A stretch of DNA of 64,000 nucleotides from Gautieria morchelliformis (lineage: Eukaryota; Basidiomycota; Agaricomycetes; Gomphales; Gomphaceae), in assembly GCA_015179125.1 (NCBI GenBank), contig WHVA01000592.1:1-64000 (forward strand), written 5' to 3'. The translations under genes and the position numbers were made by a program. A model generated the notes under the pieces. It saw nothing but the letters and a program-made list of their open reading frames with translations. It did not search any database and was not told the origin of the DNA. Every line of letters starts with the position of its first letter. Positions within the stretch are counted from its first letter, which is position 1. This document shows positions 44,354-56,039 of the stretch, piece by piece.

Positions 44354-45236
44354 TGTTGGAGTATTGCGAGCGCTAGAAGCTACTAGAAGATTAGTAAGCT
44401 TGGTCACAGGATACTTAAGTCGAGTCATCATAGTTAGATTCCTTACGCGTTTGACAGAGCTCAGACAAACGCGATTATTGTTTACTCTCGAGGTCCGCAC
44501 CGAAAACCTAACACAAACGCGTCACGGGTGGCTCCCGTTAACCACAGCTGAACTGCGGACAAGAGAGACCTCAAATCGAGGCGACTCGACGCACAAAGAC
44601 CCGCGGGCAGTTCCGGGCATCGAACAAAGTCCTCACCTTTTCGAGGCACCACCAATCACATCTATCGCCAGTACTGCAATCAACAACAGCTGCAATAGAG
44701 ACGGGTGCGGAGGTATGGCGCGCAGGAAACCCCAGCGGATGACTGAGGTAGCGGCCAACCGCAGTCTCGTTGTGAGCCAGAGGGACGGAAGAGCTCTAAC
44801 TGGAGGGAATGCTGAGCCGGGTGATTAGCAGGATGGGTGAGGGAATGTTGGTGATGGGGTGACGAATTGGACGAAGAAGAAAACCAAATACTACTTCGAG
44901 GCGTATCACAGGACGACTACGACCGCCGACCGACTTTCTCAGGAGCGCACAAACTCACACAACTATTTGGATTGTTTGCACCTCAATGCTACGGAATGGA
45001 TTCAGATGGAACTCGTGGATTCATAGAGCTTGAGGGGGTGCATCGTATATTGCGAGCTTCTAGGCTCGAGGGGGTGTGTTGGAGTATTGCGAGCACTAGA
45101 AGCTACTAGAAGATTAGTAAGCTTGGTCACAGGATACTTAAGTCGAGTCATCATAGTTAGATTCCTTACGCGTTTGACAGAGCTCAGACAAACGCGATTA
45201 TTGTCAACTCTCGAGGTCCGCACCGAAAACCTAACA
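44354..45236 (+). mobile_element. TRIM-type miniature LTR retroelement (883 bp)
   Basis: Two 160-bp direct repeats (44354-44513 and 45077-45236), both TGTTGGAG...CCTAACA, differ at only three positions. The whole is flanked by the perfect 5-bp target duplication AAACA (44349-44353 and 45237-45241). The 563-bp interior encodes no gag or pol; it ends in a polypurine tract GAGGGGG before the right LTR, and a partial duplicate of this tract and LTR start lies 40 bp upstream (about 45031-45066). The structure is that of a terminal-repeat retrotransposon in miniature, moved by another element's proteins. The low LTR divergence indicates a fairly recent insertion. Confidence 0.85.
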
Positions 45237-45241
45237 AAACA

Positions 45242-46719
45242 TATTGTCATACCAGGGTGGTATGAGAATATTACCAGGCGAAGATGTCCAGGTCATTGGA
45301 CATTGTCACGTGACCCTGTGGCTCATGACACACTAACTCGAGACGAAGCACAAACCAAGCCCGAACATCTAACTCTGTTTGATCACTCCTGCTCGACAGC
45401 ACTCTATCCCAGTCACCTTTGGCTGCAATGACGGTTGAATTGGTTGATTTCGCCTTGGCATCTTGTAGGTGCCTCCCATACCTCCAGTCTAGTCTATTCA
45501 ACACACCAAGTTGTCAGCCTCCCTTTCGAACATGGGCGATGTCTTCTTATTTGCACCCATATTAGTGGAATGAACGATTTTTTGATCGTGAGTGACTCTT
45601 CAATTGGTTATAGCAGGTTATAGCAGGCTCTCATGTCATTGTTTTCGTGGTACACTACTCTCCTGTGACGCTTTCTACCCAGGACCCTGTCTCTTCTGCC
45701 TCGTCCCTTTCTCTCCGTGACCTATCCGATTTCCCAGAGCCTCCAAGTGCTCGGACGCTCCCTCGACCTCTAGTATATGGAAACGCCGGTAAGATCATAT
45801 TGCCCACAAACCATCGCCTTCTGAGATCACATCACTATCAGCTATCACATTCCCTTGATGAGCTCTCACTTACCCACCTCACTCGCGCTTCGCCCACCAC
45901 CCGCAATCAGTAGGAGCTCCCTCCCCCCTCCCCCTCGCTACTTCCCCTCGCTCTTCGCTGAGGCATCATTCCAGGTAAAATCCTTGTGAAATATTCCTAT
46001 CCTTGAAGATTCCTATCTCAACTCGCAGTCCATCGTTCTATGATCCGCGTAACGGAACCCCGGGCATCTCTTGAGCTCTATCAGGAGGCGCTCCTATCTT
46101 CGGTGTGTCGTGATCAACAGGTCAATCTCGTCATATACAATTGGGTGTCATTTCAAGCAGGAAGGTTGTGGTCTCAGGTGAGCACTTTGTAATCCAGGGT
46201 CTTGTCATTACACACCTCACTCAGGCGGCGGTATGTGTCTCCAGTGGACAAGGATCCTTCGGATCTATATTCTTGTAGATCCGAATCATGGGGGCAACGT
46301 GCGCCTGTCTTCTGGGCCGTCCAAAATATTGTGGATAATCCAATAAGGGCATCTAATTGGAAGAATGTCAGGTAAGCGCTGCTTTTGCCTTTCAGAGGTT
46401 GTTTGCTGTGTGGCGTTACTTGCTTTCAGTCTGGACTAGGACAATTTCGGGCCATCACTATTATACACCCATGAGCGGAGCTGAGTCCCACATCAATCAT
46501 GCCTTTGCTATTTCACAGTACAGGGCCGAGTCGTATGTACACTGCATTGCTGCGTACTCATACTAGGATTCACACACCAATAGCATCCCTGTAACTATTC
46601 TTGATTATAATTAATGGCACACAACTTAACCACCTATGCTCTTGAATCTGAGCCTATGGTCTGTAAGCATGACCGGTCAAGTATCCATATGAGGTGATGC
46701 AAGGCCTGGTCATCTTGTC
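45242..46719. other. No gene seen
   Basis: Frames at 45271-45504 (minus), 45647-45913 (plus) and 46357-46566 (plus) have no recognisable motif. Intergenic as far as I can tell. Confidence 0.4.
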
Positions 46720-48300
46720 TGGAGTGGGTTGGCTGTGTGCGTTGTAAGGGCTGCGATGGAGGGGATGTCAAACACACATGACTCTCTGAGATCCCGCAGA
46801 GGTATGGCCCCAGAGCCACGCACTGAGAGTGAAACTTTCACCTCTCCGCGAAGGTTTTCGTACTGTACATGTAGATCTTGGAGTTTGTGAGCCATCTCCC
46901 GCTTGGTTTTCTTGTTTGCATGAGGTGTCTGCCACTGGTCAAAAGCCTTGTGTGCATTTAACAAGACCTCATCGTATCGCTGATACGTGTGGGCTATTTC
47001 AGCGTCGATGGATGCCAGTTTGCGCTTCTGTACATTAACTAGAAATTTTTGAGCAGGGGGTGTGAAGAACACCTGGGGATGTCTGACCTTGGCGCAAGGC
47101 AGCACGCCCAGCCTGGCAATATTCGGTGGGCAGCTGGTCACGCGGATGAATGCCGACGGTGTCCATCAGCTGCAGCGCCGCCACTGCATGCTCGTCATAC
47201 TGCAGGCCACACATGATGGCTGCCAGCAGAGTGAGATGCGTGCCATCACGGTTAACATTGCGGTGGGCTTGCTCATTTCCATTGGACGTAGAAGGTGAGG
47301 CCTGCCAGATTGCCAAGGGTATCTTGCTAGCGGGCTGATAAATGGCAGGGATGACAAAAGGAGAGGAGACTGTTTTATCTTCCAACCATGCGGCAGGATA
47401 TGAATAAGATCATCTAAGATAATAATCATGAGAAATACCTGCAGCTTTCGGACCACCTTCACGCACCACCCGCATGGTATGTGACAAGTCTGGCAGTGGG
47501 TAGGCCCTGGCAAGACTATGCATGGCCCATCGAACATCATCAGAAATCATGTTCCCCAGTTTATGAATACCTCTCTGGAAATGGTTGGTGCACAGAATGA
47601 AGAAATGTTGGAGGTGCTCGTAGGCATTCAGATTAATGAGTCAGCAGGTGCAAGAGTATTGACATTGATGTGGGATGTCCTTGCTCAATTTCATGCAAAA
47701 TTGACCGAGGCCTGCCAGTCAGTCAGTGCATGCACATGCCATGGGGTTTCAATGAACCTAGTGCCTGCCCCTTGTGTGCGTCAGCCACAAATGTCTCATA
47801 ACCAGCCCCATGGATGTGTCAAAATTGGACCTGATGGCCAGTGTCTTGTTTGGCAATAGCAAATAGGCATTGGAACATATGCAGGTGGGCAGTGGCAGAC
47901 TGAGACATCACAAAAACACGTGCACACACAATGGCTGATGGAGCATGGGTGTTGGAGAGCATAGGGGGCACAGTGAAACTCACATTTCATGACATCTGGA
48001 AACCAAGCTTCAATTTCAAATTCCTCGTAACCATCGGCTCGTTTGAAGGACGTGTCAATCGATGGGCAGTGGGTGCTCAAGAGAAGGGCACTCATCCTCG
48101 GCAACATGCAAATGATGATGCTGAAAGGATCATGCCCAGCAAGCTCAACCGTTTCTACGACATGCAGATACTGGCGCTCATGGGGGAGTTCAGCATGTTG
48201 CTCCAGCAGAGCAACAGCACCTATGGGTTGGGTCAGGGGCCAGGGCAGATGGGAAAAAACAAAGGACATACCGGGTAGTCCAGTTACATGGGGAAAACAC
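46720..48300 (-). pseudogene. Expanded agaricomycete family protein, transposase-like, decayed
   Basis: Reading the minus strand from 48080 down, in shifting frames: IDTSFKRADGYEEFEIEAW (D-T-x-FKR motif), ARVFVMSQSATAHLHMFQCL, then HIHGAGYETFVADAHKGQAL with an in-frame stop just before it, LCTNHFQRGIHKLGNMISDD, WLEDKTVSSPFVIPAIYQP, STSNGNEQAHRNVNRDGTHL, LLAAIMCGLQYDEHAVAALQ, DQLPTEYCQAGRAALRQ, and a helical C-terminus KRKLASIDAEIAHTYQRYDE. I know this motif order from large unnamed families in mushroom genomes. The spaced acidic motifs hint at a DDE (MULE-like) transposase, but that is inference. Stops and at least two frame changes make it a pseudogene; an intron probably lies near 47385-47440. 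Confidence 0.55.
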
Positions 48301-48304
48301 TCAC

Positions 48305-49200
48305 CATGGAGTTTATGCCTGGCACGACTCTTACAAAACACTGTCAGGGAGACTGGCTCAGAGAAGTCCGGTTGACTACAATTTCTACGAAATCCAGTCA
48401 GATGCTGGCACAACTCTTACAAAACCTTGTCAGGGTGACTGGCTCGGAGAAGGCGGGCGGACTACGATTTCTATGAAATCCAGTTAGATGCCTGGCACGA
48501 CTCTTACGAAACCTGGTCAGGGTGACTGTCTTGGAGAAGGCGGGCCGACTACGATTTCTATGAAATCCAGTCAGATGCCTGGCACGACTCTTACAAAACA
48601 CTGTCAGGGTGACTGGCTCGGAGAAGTCCGGTCAACTATGATTTGTATGAAACCCAGTCAGATGCCTGGCACACCTCTTACAAAACCTGGTCAGGGTGAC
48701 TGGCTGGGAGAGGCCTGGTGTGCTACTATTTCTATGAAATCCAGTTAGAGGTCTGGCACAACTCTTACAAACCCTGGTTGGGGTGAGTGGCTCGGACCAG
48801 TACGGTCGACTATGATTTCTATGAAACACTGTCACAAAGTGTCTGGCTTTTACGAAATACTGTTGGGGTGACTGGCTTGGTCCAGTCCAGTAGACTACGA
48901 TTTCTATGAAACACTGTCAGGAAGTGTCTGGCTTGTATGAAACACTGTTGGAGTGATGACCAGTCTGGTTGACTACAATTTCTATGAAACCCAGTCAGGA
49001 AGTGTCTGGCACGACTCTTATGAAACACTGCAGGGGTGACTAGCTTGGAGCAGTCCGGTTGACTACAACTCCTACAAAGCACAGCCAGAAAGTATCTGGC
49101 ACAACTCTTGCAGACACTGTCAGGGTAGTCTGGTCAACTATGATTTCTACAAGACACTGTCAGAAAGTGTCTGGTGAATTTTTATGAATTTTACAAAACA
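48305..49200 (+). repeat. Minisatellite, ~87-bp unit, about 10 copies
   Basis: Units begin near 48314, 48401, 48488, 48575, 48661, 48750, 48837, 48924, 49002, 49091 and 49166 with GxCTGGCACGACTCTTAC, followed by AAAACxCTGTCAGGGTGACTGG and GACTACGATTTCTATGAAA. The unit is mostly 86-88 bp, so most frames stay open through several copies (29-residue peptide repeats such as MPGTTLTKPGQGDWLGE), but later units vary in length and break them. The array starts upstream of the decayed family gene. The repeats are directly adjoining, with no unique spacers. Confidence 0.85.
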
Positions 49201-51600
49201 CTGTCACAATGTATTGCCCAGTTCTGTGCCTGGCGACCAGTCTGGTCAACTGTCAGTGTTAGTGAGTCCAGCGGTCTATTATGAACCTGGGTAAGACCAG
49301 ATACTAGAAAAAGTCTTCCGGTTCTGTATGCGCATAGGAGTATCATTCTGTGTGGCTGTCGTTGCTTGTTAGTGTCCATATTCTGCAACTTCATTGTGCC
49401 AAGCGGTTTTGCATTCAAGCGGAGGTCTTCCCTGCCGGTCATACTACGACATGTCTTCCATAAAATGTGGCCTTCTATGGCCCAACTTTTCCCCGTACCT
49501 TTATGACATCATGCCCACCGTACTGTCCAATAACATATAACTATTATAAGGGAATCAATCTTTTTAAATCTAATATATGCGATGCAAATTACTGGCGGCC
49601 ACGCCGCTGTGACTGGGAGCAAAACCGGTGAGAGGCCGCAGTAGCAAGCACCACGTGAGTTACTTTGAACAGTGGTCCTGGGGGACTGGTGCTGACAACG
49701 ACTAGGTCACCCGAGCGCTGGAGAACAAGCGCTCGTGATCCCATCGCAGGCACCTGAACCGTACCAATCGACCGATCACTGTTCCCCTTCCCCTGGGTAG
49801 GGAAGATGAACTGGGCCCACTGGAAGAGGCAGGTCCATGTGGGTCCAGATGTACCTCTATTGGGATTAGAAGGGTAGTGGGGGTAAGCAGAGAACGCAGG
49901 GTTGCGTCCAAGGCACGGATGTGTAGTTAGGAAGCCACGGTCATGCTCGACCGTGGCAGTATATTACTCGGACAGTTAGCTAATTGTACCTCAGTGAATT
50001 GCCCATTCACTGAGGTACATACCGTTTCAGTATACCAAGACGTGCAGTAGCTTATACTATGTCTATAGCACCTTCATCTCTAGTCTACTGCGCTACTTAC
50101 AACAACCTCGACAGTGGCTAGCTGCTGTAGCAGCACAGGGTCGCTGGCCATGTGCGATGGCAACTCAGCTATGGGTTTGTCACATGGCTACTTCTTATGC
50201 TTCCGCTTGGGCTGGTCCACAATGCGCTGAGCTTGGTTGGGGTCATAGAATTCGAAGGTGGAGGTGTCTGACCCCCTCTAGGGCTCGGAACTGTACCCAT
50301 ATGAGCCGTTTATACGGCTGCCATATTATGGATCCATACCCCTACCGAAGCCAAGTTGGTGACTTCTGACTGTATGACGGTGATGACACATATGACCTCA
50401 GTATGAGGGCATACAATATACAGCTGTATATATGCAGTGTACAGGTGACGCAGTTATGTAAGATAACTATCCTTCAAAAATGGCTTGATACTACATAAGT
50501 ACCCATACACCAAGTCCATGCTACCAAATACTTCCAACCATATGCTTTTCTATCTACTGCGTGCACCTCCCACCGTTCCTCACCCCCCCCTCCCCCTGGG
50601 CTCCAGCCCCCGCGCACCTCCCGCCACACCCTCTCTGTGTTCATGTTCACACTTCCCAGCCAAACCACCTTCCTGCTGCCACTTGAATACCTCTGCACAT
50701 GCCGCACTGACACACTCCTCGTGGATCTCCTCCCCATGGGTGCAGATGCTCTGGTTCCATGTGCGGGGACGGTGTGTGGTGTGTGTACAAATTCATGTAT
50801 GCATACCATCAGTGAAGCAGATATGCCTAGTGGGAGCTTGCTGTAGACCTTGGGTGTGGCACAGGTAAATACTCTTAGTTTAGCAATTATCTCACCGTAT
50901 ATAGAGGGCTGGAAAGTCCATGTGAATCATATATGAATCGTACACAACTCCACTATGTGCTCATACACACTTCCATGAAGGTCAGGCAACAGTCGAACTA
51001 ACATCTTTTGACCATGTCATCGGCATTTAACCCTCAGAGTCCTTGATTCAGAAAGCAAACACTATCATGCCACACACCACACCACCCTCCATGGAAATAA
51101 CATGCATGAACCATGCCACGGAGGAGCTCAATTTCCTCAAGACAGGGAGTGTTGATTTGGTGGTGTCAGGTATGTAGACCTTCGTTGGAGTGCATCGTCC
51201 GACTAAATGGTCTCTGTTCATTTCTAGCACAGGCCGCTCACTGGTTTGACTATGCAAAGCTCTGGGTGCAGTTGGCGCATGTACTCCGTAAAGATGTGTC
51301 TGTTGCATTCTGGGTTAGGATTATTTCTCGTCTACGCAGACACATAATCCCCGTGTCTGATCCTTTAAATCTGTAGGGCTACTCACAGTTCCAGATCGCA
51401 GGATATCCTGGATTGACCTGATTATTCACGACTGCTGTCAAGGCGGAAGTCTTACCAATTGGGTGGACACCTACTGAGAACAACCCAGGAGATGCATACT
51501 AGACAATGGTTGGCTGTGGGGGGAGTCGAATTATTTGATGAGTGACTACAAGGTCTGTAAATACACCTAAGTACCTTGGACATACCCCATATGTCTGTAT
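49201..51600. other. No gene supported
   Basis: Frames at 49702-49911 and 50474-50809 (minus) and 50485-50868 (plus) lack motifs. Around 51060-51320 the plus strand has NHATEELNFLKTGSVDLVVS, a GTATGT..CACAG intron-like segment (about 51170-51228) and HWFDYAKLWVQLAHVLRKDV, possibly two exons of a lost protein, but I recognise no family. A hairpin lies at 49985-50019. Confidence 0.35.
49985..50019. repeat. Perfect 15-bp hairpin TGTACCTCAGTGAAT
   Basis: TGTACCTCAGTGAAT, loop TGCCC, then ATTCACTGAGGTACA. Same core as the hairpin at 18508-18540. Possibly a remnant of an LTR that carries this structure. Confidence 0.6.
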
Positions 51601-51605
51601 GATGG

Positions 51606-52593
51606 TGTCAAGATTGGTTTTTAGGCGTTAATATCGTGTATTAGTGAACACAGCGAATGCCCGAATAACTTGTGCAAATAAGTATGCTGTTCAGTGAAGA
51701 GGGTGAACCAATAAATGCTCAGAAGATAAGAGGGCTGCCCAAATGGAGCTCGCCCTATCTACAGTCGTAGCGAAATAGCCCATGGCACTTGACGATGTAA
51801 CATGCAAGGTGTCACAGAAAGGTTGTCTAACTAGCGACAATCCTTTCACCGGCAAAGGCGCTCCTCCGGAGCCCTTCGCCGACAGCACAGAAAATAGTTC
51901 GAAGGCTAAAGTAACGAAGGTGAAGTACGAAAACTCACCAGTGGTGCTTAAGTCCTCCTCTGGTCGAAGATAGGAATCTACAGGTGAGGGCTCAAGATCA
52001 TGATCACAGTGAGGTCAAGTTTGCACAAGATAGATGTATGATAATTGAACTGAGGAATATACACGCGAATGTAGACTACTCATATCAAATGCTCATATGA
52101 TGCTAGCGAATAGGAAAGAGGCCATCTGGAGTCAGGGTTGGATAGGGGTGTGCGGTTAGGATACATAATAGATGAAATAGACATACAATAGAGTGAAAAG
52201 GGGGGTGCGAACATGAAACGACGGAGAGGAAAGAGGGCGAAGGCCCCTATGTACGAAAACACACCTTGGGACCTGCATATACACCACCCTGCATGGACTC
52301 TTCGTCTGATGGGTTGATCCCACATGACCTACGGGTAGGATGTCCCGTGAATGTAATGGGGCCAGTGATGAACCATCATGCCAGGTAAAGGGTGTGGATC
52401 GTGTCTGATGGCATGCCTGCTGGCGAATGATGCGAGCAGCGAATGGTTGTTCGGTGAATGTGGCGAAGAGCAAGTGGAACGAACATAGTTGGGGAGTGGT
52501 CGGAGGGTGTGGCGAACTCAGGTGAAGATGCAAGAGGAATGATGAGAGGAGGAACAGAGACAGTGGGGTAAGGGAAATATACGGGTCATGACA
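51606..52593 (+). mobile_element. Solo LTR, family copy B
   Basis: 988 bp, starts TGTCAAGATTGG and ends ACGGGTCATGACA (TGTCA/TGACA inverted ends), flanked by a perfect 5-bp target duplication GATGG (51601-51605 and 52594-52598). It is inverted relative to copy A and direct relative to copy C. No internal retroelement sequence, hence a solo LTR. This copy defines the family ends. Confidence 0.85.
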
Positions 52594-52598
52594 GATGG

Positions 52599-53828
52599 CC
52601 ATATATGGCTGTATGACTACTGTATCTGTACCATTGGGGTTCCAGCAGCCCAACATATGGTATGGATATGGTACAGATGATGCCTGTACACATATATGGT
52701 ATGGTGCCAAGCCCTACCCCCATCCACCTGAGCATTTGTAGAAAATATCCCTGCTATGTGCACTGGTGGTGATCCAGGGTCTTGCTGTGTACACGCAAGC
52801 CAACACCTGGGACGGGGTAGTGGTACTGCATGTCCTAGGGCGGTACAAAGTCAAGATGTGGGGGGTGTCATGGTAAGGAAGGAGGGGTGGTGCAACACAT
52901 GGCAGGGGAGCCCATGAAGTCCCACAGGTCCACATGGTTTTGTGTAGTCAACTGAGGGTGACAGTGAACATCCACAAGTGTGTGCATGCACATCCACTGT
53001 GTCTGGCGGCATTGTGGCATCCTCATGTGCCTCATCATCTTGTGGGTATGGAGCATGGCATCATCCGTCTCCATGGCCTCACAAGGTGGCATGTGAGTCA
53101 CCATGACCGAGGCAGAATGTGCGGCCCTATGGAGCTGGTAGTGTGTGCTCAGGTCTCGCAGTCCCAAGGCCATCATGGTGCATTTGACAACCCAAGCATA
53201 CCTTTCTGATATCCTCACTCCTTCCAGAGCGAGGTGTATTAAAATGGTATTAAGGTGCATATAGGCAGGAAGGAGGGGTTGCGTTGTGGGTAGGGGACAG
53301 ATCTTAGGGACACACAAGCTGGACATGAGAGTGCATGGTCAAGGGTGTAAAGGGTGTAGGAAGGAAGGATGGTGCCAGTTGGGGGTATGTGGTTTGTAGA
53401 TGATACTGGAGACTCGGTTTGTAGGTAGATGGCTAATGAGAATGTTGTGGCGGGGAGTGTGGTTTATAGCATTGCTGTGTAATGAGCCATGAGCGGTGCG
53501 CTCTACTGTGGGTCAGGAAGCAATGTTTATAGTGCTCTTGCACTTTCTACTGGCTTCTCCATGGTAGAATAAATGAATAAAGATGTATTCCATTCTATTC
53601 TACGGTTCAAACACCACTAAATGACTTTCATTGACTATAGGCATGGAATACTCAATGTACTCGAACATCAGTGCACGCAAGGGGCAGGAGATGTGAATGA
53701 CATCACATCTTGGCTAGATATGATGTGTCATATGGTTATTCAAGGCTCTGGCTTGATAACTGAGCCATGGCACTGGCTGGGCTTGGGACCAAATAAATGT
53801 AATCCTTCAGCAGTTGCGTCATTGGAGC
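52599..53828. other. No gene supported
   Basis: A 152-codon minus frame at 52868-53326 has mixed, protein-like composition but no motif. 53621-53833 (plus) is also unrecognised. Nothing else stands out. Confidence 0.35.
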
Positions 53829-54253
53829 TGTAGGTAGGAGAAGGAGACTTCCACACCACCCACCCTTCGAAGAAGCTCTCTGAAAAATACCCTTACAAGA
53901 TTATCGCTAAGGTGAGCAGTTGTTCTTTCACTCTCAGAATTCCTGATATGCATGCAGTACTTCCAGTATTCCAGGTCTCTATGCTTGAACCATCAGCAAA
54001 CCACAAACAACCTCCACCTCCTCCAGTCATCATAGACAGAGAACCAAAATATGAAATCTCTGAAATACTCAACTCCAAGCTCGACAAGCAATACCATTGT
54101 CAACTCCAGCACCTAGTCAAGTGGGCAGGCTACAAAAACACCAATGAAGAGACTTCCTGCATTTCTGCCACGAAGCTCAACCACGCCTATGAACTCATCT
54201 CTGATTTCCACAAGGCATACCCTGCCAAGCCTGGGACCCTTCCTGCGCAATAA
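53829..54253 (+). pseudogene. Ty3/gypsy integrase C-terminus with chromodomain, remnant
   Basis: The plus frame from 53829 reads KKLSEKYPYKIIAKVSSCSF (the GPY/F-type block), LPVFQVSMLEPSANHKQ, PPPPPVIIDREPKYEISEIL, then a chromodomain (HLVKWAGYKNTNEETSCISA) and the tail ISDFHKAYPAKPGTL, stop at 54253. This is the extreme C-terminus of a chromovirus integrase of a different lineage from the two large elements here (characteristic PPPPPVIID linker). The rest of pol is absent upstream, so it is a fragment. Confidence 0.75.
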
Positions 54254-54374
54254 GTCATATCTGACACCCTTTTCCAAAACTCTTACTCCTCCATTCACAT
54301 TCTTAAGTCACAAGCTAATTCCACTAATATATTCCAACACTCCAAGCAAATATTCTACAAGTTCTTTCTGACCC

Positions 54375-55140
54375 CTACTTGTCCCTCATTGTTTGGTCAC
54401 CAAACCCATCCCAGTCTTCCACCTCCACCTCCAGCTGTTCCTTGACCCTCATTACCCTGTGCTCCACTGCAAACCTCATGACATCCACAACCTCATCACC
54501 CAACACTTCTGCATCAACCTCCAAGTCCCTCCTCTCCTGCATCCACTGCAACTCCGCACTGATTTGGCCCAAATGTTCATTGAACACAGCCAAGTGTTCT
54601 CCGATGGCCATATAGAAGTGGTGCTGCATCTGCAGTGCTTGCTCCCCTTGCTGGAGCAAACCCCAGATCGACCTGGCAATGTCCAGGAGTGGATCCACCA
54701 TCCACTCCTCTCCGGCCACTGCACTTCCACTGGCCTCTGGAGCTTCCTTAGCCTTCACCACCCTGGGCAGCAGCCTCCTGTGTCCTATTGCCCTCGAATG
54801 TTCTTCTGGACCCCTTTCCAATCCTCCGGTCTTCCTCTGCTTCATGGACACCCACACCTTGAGGCCATTAATGACACAGGCTCTCTTCACCTCTTTGCAT
54901 CATTGGCATGTGGTCACCTTCCTAGAAAGAGCCCACACGCAAGGTAAACCTCTTTCAAGGCAGCCCTGGCAGCTCACTAGCCACAGACTGTCATCCTCTG
55001 GTGCCATCCTCTTTGCCTGGTGTGCTTTTTTCTGGCAGTTTTTCTCCATTTGGGCCATGGAGTTTGCTCCAGCATCTCCTCCATCAGGGATTCTGCATGG
55101 AAATCTCTTCCACGCCATCAAATTTTCCCTCTTCTGATGA
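54375..55140 (-). pseudogene. Cys-cluster / helical protein, copy 1 (one in-frame stop)
   Basis: From 55120 down: SMAQMEKNCQKKAHQAKRM, VSCQGCLERGLPCVWALSRK, VTTCQ, a TGA near 54896, then CKEVKRACVINGL in the same frame, a linker, and a helical C-terminal half LLDIARSIWGLLQQGEQALQ and LAVFNEHLGQISAELQWMQE ending at 54375. The C-x2-C-x6-C ... C-x2-C-x6-C spacing looks like a small zinc- or metal-binding cluster, as in unnamed agaricomycete families with many copies. A homologous copy lies at 56040-56750 on the other strand. The single stop suggests recent loss or a mis-placed exon end. Function unknown; possibly transposon-associated. Confidence 0.5.
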
Positions 55141-55156
55141 TCAACTCATTTTTTCA

Positions 55157-55447
55157 TCACACAAGTCTCAGATATACCTTCGCAGCTGCAGCCTCCTTCT
55201 CTTCCACAGCTGCCTTTTCCACAGCCACCTTTTCCAAAGCCCCTGTCTCTGCAGCTGCTTTGTCTGCAGCTCCCTTGCCCACAGCAGCTTTTTCTTCCAC
55301 AGCCTTCTCCGCAGCTTCCTCAGCTTCACGATCTATGTGCTCAAGCTCACACTCATGGTCCTCGCACTTGCGTTCCAAACATTCAGGCTCTTTGCACTCC
55401 TTGCACTGTTCTTCACACTCTTTGCACTCTTGTTCTTCATGCTTCAA
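55157..55447 (-). pseudogene. Repetitive Cys/Glu and Ala/Lys-rich N-terminal part
   Basis: 96-codon frame with CKECEEQCKECKEPECLERK, then an Ala/Glu/Lys helix (REAEEAAEKAVEEKAAVGKG ...). It lies directly upstream of the Cys-cluster frame on the same strand and stops at 55157 (AKVYLRLV), so it may be an upstream exon of that gene or a separate low-complexity frame. The fold-back MITE copy 2 starts 30 bp upstream of it, which may have cut off its true start. Confidence 0.3.
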
Positions 55448-55476
55448 GCGCTCTTCCCCCCTCCTCTGTTCCAGGA

Positions 55477-55860
55477 CACTGGAGGCATATAAAGATTTTC
55501 TGGTCTGAAAAACTGTTCAAAAAATTGTAAAGAAATTCCAGTTTTTTTTTGTGTTTTTAATGTAAAAAAAACTTTAACAAAATCTTGTATTTTTGTTAGA
55601 ATTTGTTGAGCAAGAAAATTGTAAAAAAGTTTAAAGTTTTTTGCAGGGGCTTTTATGTCTTTTTATAAGTTTCTTTGTGAAAACACAAAGAAACCGATAA
55701 AAAACCCTGAAAAAAACTTTTAATTTTTTTACATAAAAAACACTAAAATATTTGGAAAATATTTACAGTTTTTTACATAAAAAACACTAAAAATATTTGG
55801 AAAATATTTACAGTTTTTTCAACAGTTTTTCAGACAAGAAAAATTTACATGCCTGCAGTG
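55477..55860. mobile_element. Fold-back MITE, copy 2 (CACTG ends)
   Basis: 384-bp copy of the element at 13292-13687: starts CACTGGAGGCATATAAAG, ends TTTACATGCCTGCAGTG. It is flanked by the 3-bp direct repeat GGA (55474-55476 and 55861-55863). Its right half contains a short internal duplication (TTTTTTACATAAAAAACACT repeated near 55728 and 55773). No coding sequence. Confidence 0.8.
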
Positions 55861-56039
55861 GGAGTTGCTCTAGTTCCTGAGCAGAGAGTTCCAAGATGTT
55901 TACAAGTGACATGGTGGTAGAACACTAAGTTACTTGCATTCCACATATCTTTCAAACTCCAACATCGCTGTTCCAAGTCACATGACATGGCCTCTGGTCT
56001 CGCAGGGCTTGACCTTGAAGGGGAGATACTGTTATGACC

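Noticed and set aside
48305..49200. Regular repeats as a possible CRISPR array
   Set aside because: Units are 87 bp, adjoining, diverged and without unique spacers; a eukaryotic minisatellite.
54393..55508. Long plus-strand frames 54393-54947, 54679-55137 and 55001-55508
   Set aside because: Shadows of the minus-strand Cys-cluster and Glu/Lys-rich frames; Leu/Ser/Pro-rich composition typical of antisense.
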